Part shown: one piece after another, positions 63,252 to 64,000 of the stretch
Layout of the letters: each line of letters begins with the position of its first letter
Numbering within the stretch: the stretch's first letter is position 1
Source: Acidobacteriaceae bacterium
GTDB lineage: Bacteria; Acidobacteriota; Terriglobia; Terriglobales; Acidobacteriaceae
Assembly (NCBI GenBank): GCA_035944135.1
Contig: DASZBM010000010.1
Coordinates: 1 to 64,000, forward strand
DNA: 64,000 nt
Direction of reading: 5' to 3'
Translations under genes and position numbers: made by a program
The notes under the pieces: model-generated
The model's database searches: none
What the model was told of the DNA's origin: nothing
Seen by the model: the letters and a program-made list of their open reading frames with translations, nothing else

Positions 63252-64000
63252 CTACTGCTTCACGGGCTCATGATCGAAGCTGATCGCGCGCGACATCTTC
63301 CACGTCCCGTTCTTGTTCTCCCACAATGTCACAAACTTCGCCTCACCCATTCCGTCGTCCGGGTGTCCGGGATGCGAGAACCGGTGCACGCCAATCTCCA
63401 CCGCTCCATAATCCTTCAGCGGATACACCTCCAGCGATCCCGGAACCAGCGTGCGCTCCACCTTTCCGCAGATGTTGTTCTTGATCGCCTCAAGAAACGG
63501 CTGCTTGCCCACCATCAGCCCCGTCTTGTCGTGGTAGAACTCGAGCCCGTCCTCGACCATCGCGCCCATCGTCTCCAGGTCGCAGTGGTTATACGCGTCG
63601 AACAGCTTCGTATCCAGCCCTGCGACCGTCCTAAACAGCACGTCCTGCGCGTGCACAATCTCCGGCGCAGGCGTGCCCTCCGGCCACCGCGCCACATTCA
63701 CCGTCACGGTCGAACCTGGCTCCAGGCCCGGCAGGCCTGTAGCTTCTCCGCGCAGGCGGTCACCTTCCACTTTCAGCGCGAAATGCACCGGCATATTCTG
63801 ATGAACCACCACCGTGAAGCGCACGGTCTCATTCGTGACCTCGCCTTCCTTCAGCGGGGTCATCTTGCTCTCACTCTGACCTGCGCTGCCCGCCAGCGTT
63901 CGTCCGCTCTGCTTCAGCTCGAACACCGCGTTGTCCGGCTCTACGGTGCCGTCCTGCCGCATAATGTCGAACGAGCCCAGCCAGCGCCCCGAAACGTCGA
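63252..64000 (-). CDS. NTF2/SnoaL-like protein with N-terminal beta domain, 5' end beyond the window
   Basis: The reading frame is open to the window edge; the residues before the ATG at 63962 (SGRWLGSFDI) continue smoothly into MRQDGTVEPDNAVFELKQSGRTLAGSAG, so the real start lies beyond 64000. The N-terminal half matches a small beta domain common in acidobacterial proteins (GRWLGSFD...FELKQSG...LAGSAG...VRFTV). The C-terminal half, from VAGLDTKLFDAYNHCDLETMGAMVEDGLEFYHDKTG, is a SnoaL/DUF4440-type cone fold, ending MSRAISFDHEP. It is related in fold to the proteins at 35119 and 35663. The function is unknown. Confidence 0.78.
   Translation of the reverse strand, partial: DVSGRWLGSFDIMRQDGTVEPDNAVFELKQSGRTLAGSAGQSESKMTPLKEGEVTNETVRFTVVVHQNMPVHFALKVEGDRLRGEATGLPGLEPGSTVTVNVARWPEGTPAPEIVHAQDVLFRTVAGLDTKLFDAYNHCDLETMGAMVEDGLEFYHDKTGLMVGKQPFLEAIKNNICGKVERTLVPGSLEVYPLKDYGAVEIGVHRFSHPGHPDDGMGEAKFVTLWENKNGTWKMSRAISFDHEPVKQ

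Overview
The window is chromosomal DNA of roughly 60% GC from a diderm, saprophytic heterotroph, most likely an acidobacterium of the Terriglobia (Granulicella/Terriglobus/Edaphobacter-like). This placement is an inference. It rests on the LPS gene lpxC, periplasmic chaperone and POTRA genes, TonB and RND systems, a bacterial G1 (eqolisin) peptidase, plant-polysaccharide hydrolases, a DPDRP-repeat secreted protein, and short genes in mixed orientation with few long operons. I found no rRNA or tRNA gene, no CRISPR array, no complete insertion sequence and no phage region.

Layout. 1-3408: the 3' part of an RND efflux pump. 3493-5759: an RsbQ-like hydrolase followed by a PAS histidine kinase. 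5785-9468: three degradative enzymes on the minus strand (GH5 glycosidase, G1 peptidase, GH54 arabinofuranosidase). 9601-13240: a membrane protein, the DPDRP-repeat protein and fabD. 13241-13727: a four-helix-bundle (S23-like) gene bracketed by inverted arrays of an 8-bp repeat. 13725-20639: an M16 peptidase, a DUF1569 protein, mnmG and a POTRA-only protein. 20757-23867: a disordered Gly/Asn/Arg-rich receiver-like protein, an ORF-poor kilobase, and a skp/ompH gene with a structured leader. 23917-32852: an acyltransferase, a PLP decarboxylase, an esterase, lepA, an ECF sigma/TonB pair and an S10 peptidase. 32908-38623: a molybdopterin oxidoreductase, two secreted NTF2-like proteins coupled to an orphan ABC ATPase, DUF971 and LOG genes, and an RNase T2. 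38688-49997: a UvrD/PcrA helicase, a 51-aa basic protein, an amino acid permease, a phosphatase, an EfpL-type EF-P, DUF2071, BI-1 and HPP membrane proteins, an adenosine deaminase family enzyme and lpxC. 50014-58160: folK and a polyprenyl-phosphate glycan cluster (UGM-like flavoprotein, SDR epimerase, UbiA transferase, two GT-C transferases). 58212-64000: clpB, hsp20, an alginate-lyase-like enzyme and a truncated NTF2-like gene.

Three themes connect the genes. First, envelope and secretion functions recur (RND, Skp, POTRA, LpxC, TonB, GT-C cluster), together with secreted hydrolases suited to plant or fungal litter. Second, several highly conserved proteins (RND pump, FabD, UvrD/PcrA, MnmG, ClpB, alginate lyase) carry in-frame, low-complexity or repeat-derived insertions. 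Third, short 7-8 bp repeats arranged as inverted arrays sit directly against the stop codons of genes, and one array lies inside mnmG.

The best candidates for undescribed biology are the S23-gene/inverted-array unit at 13241-13727, the arabinogalactan-like polyprenyl-phosphate cluster at 50489-58160, the RsbQ-kinase pair, and the disordered RNA-binding-like receiver protein.
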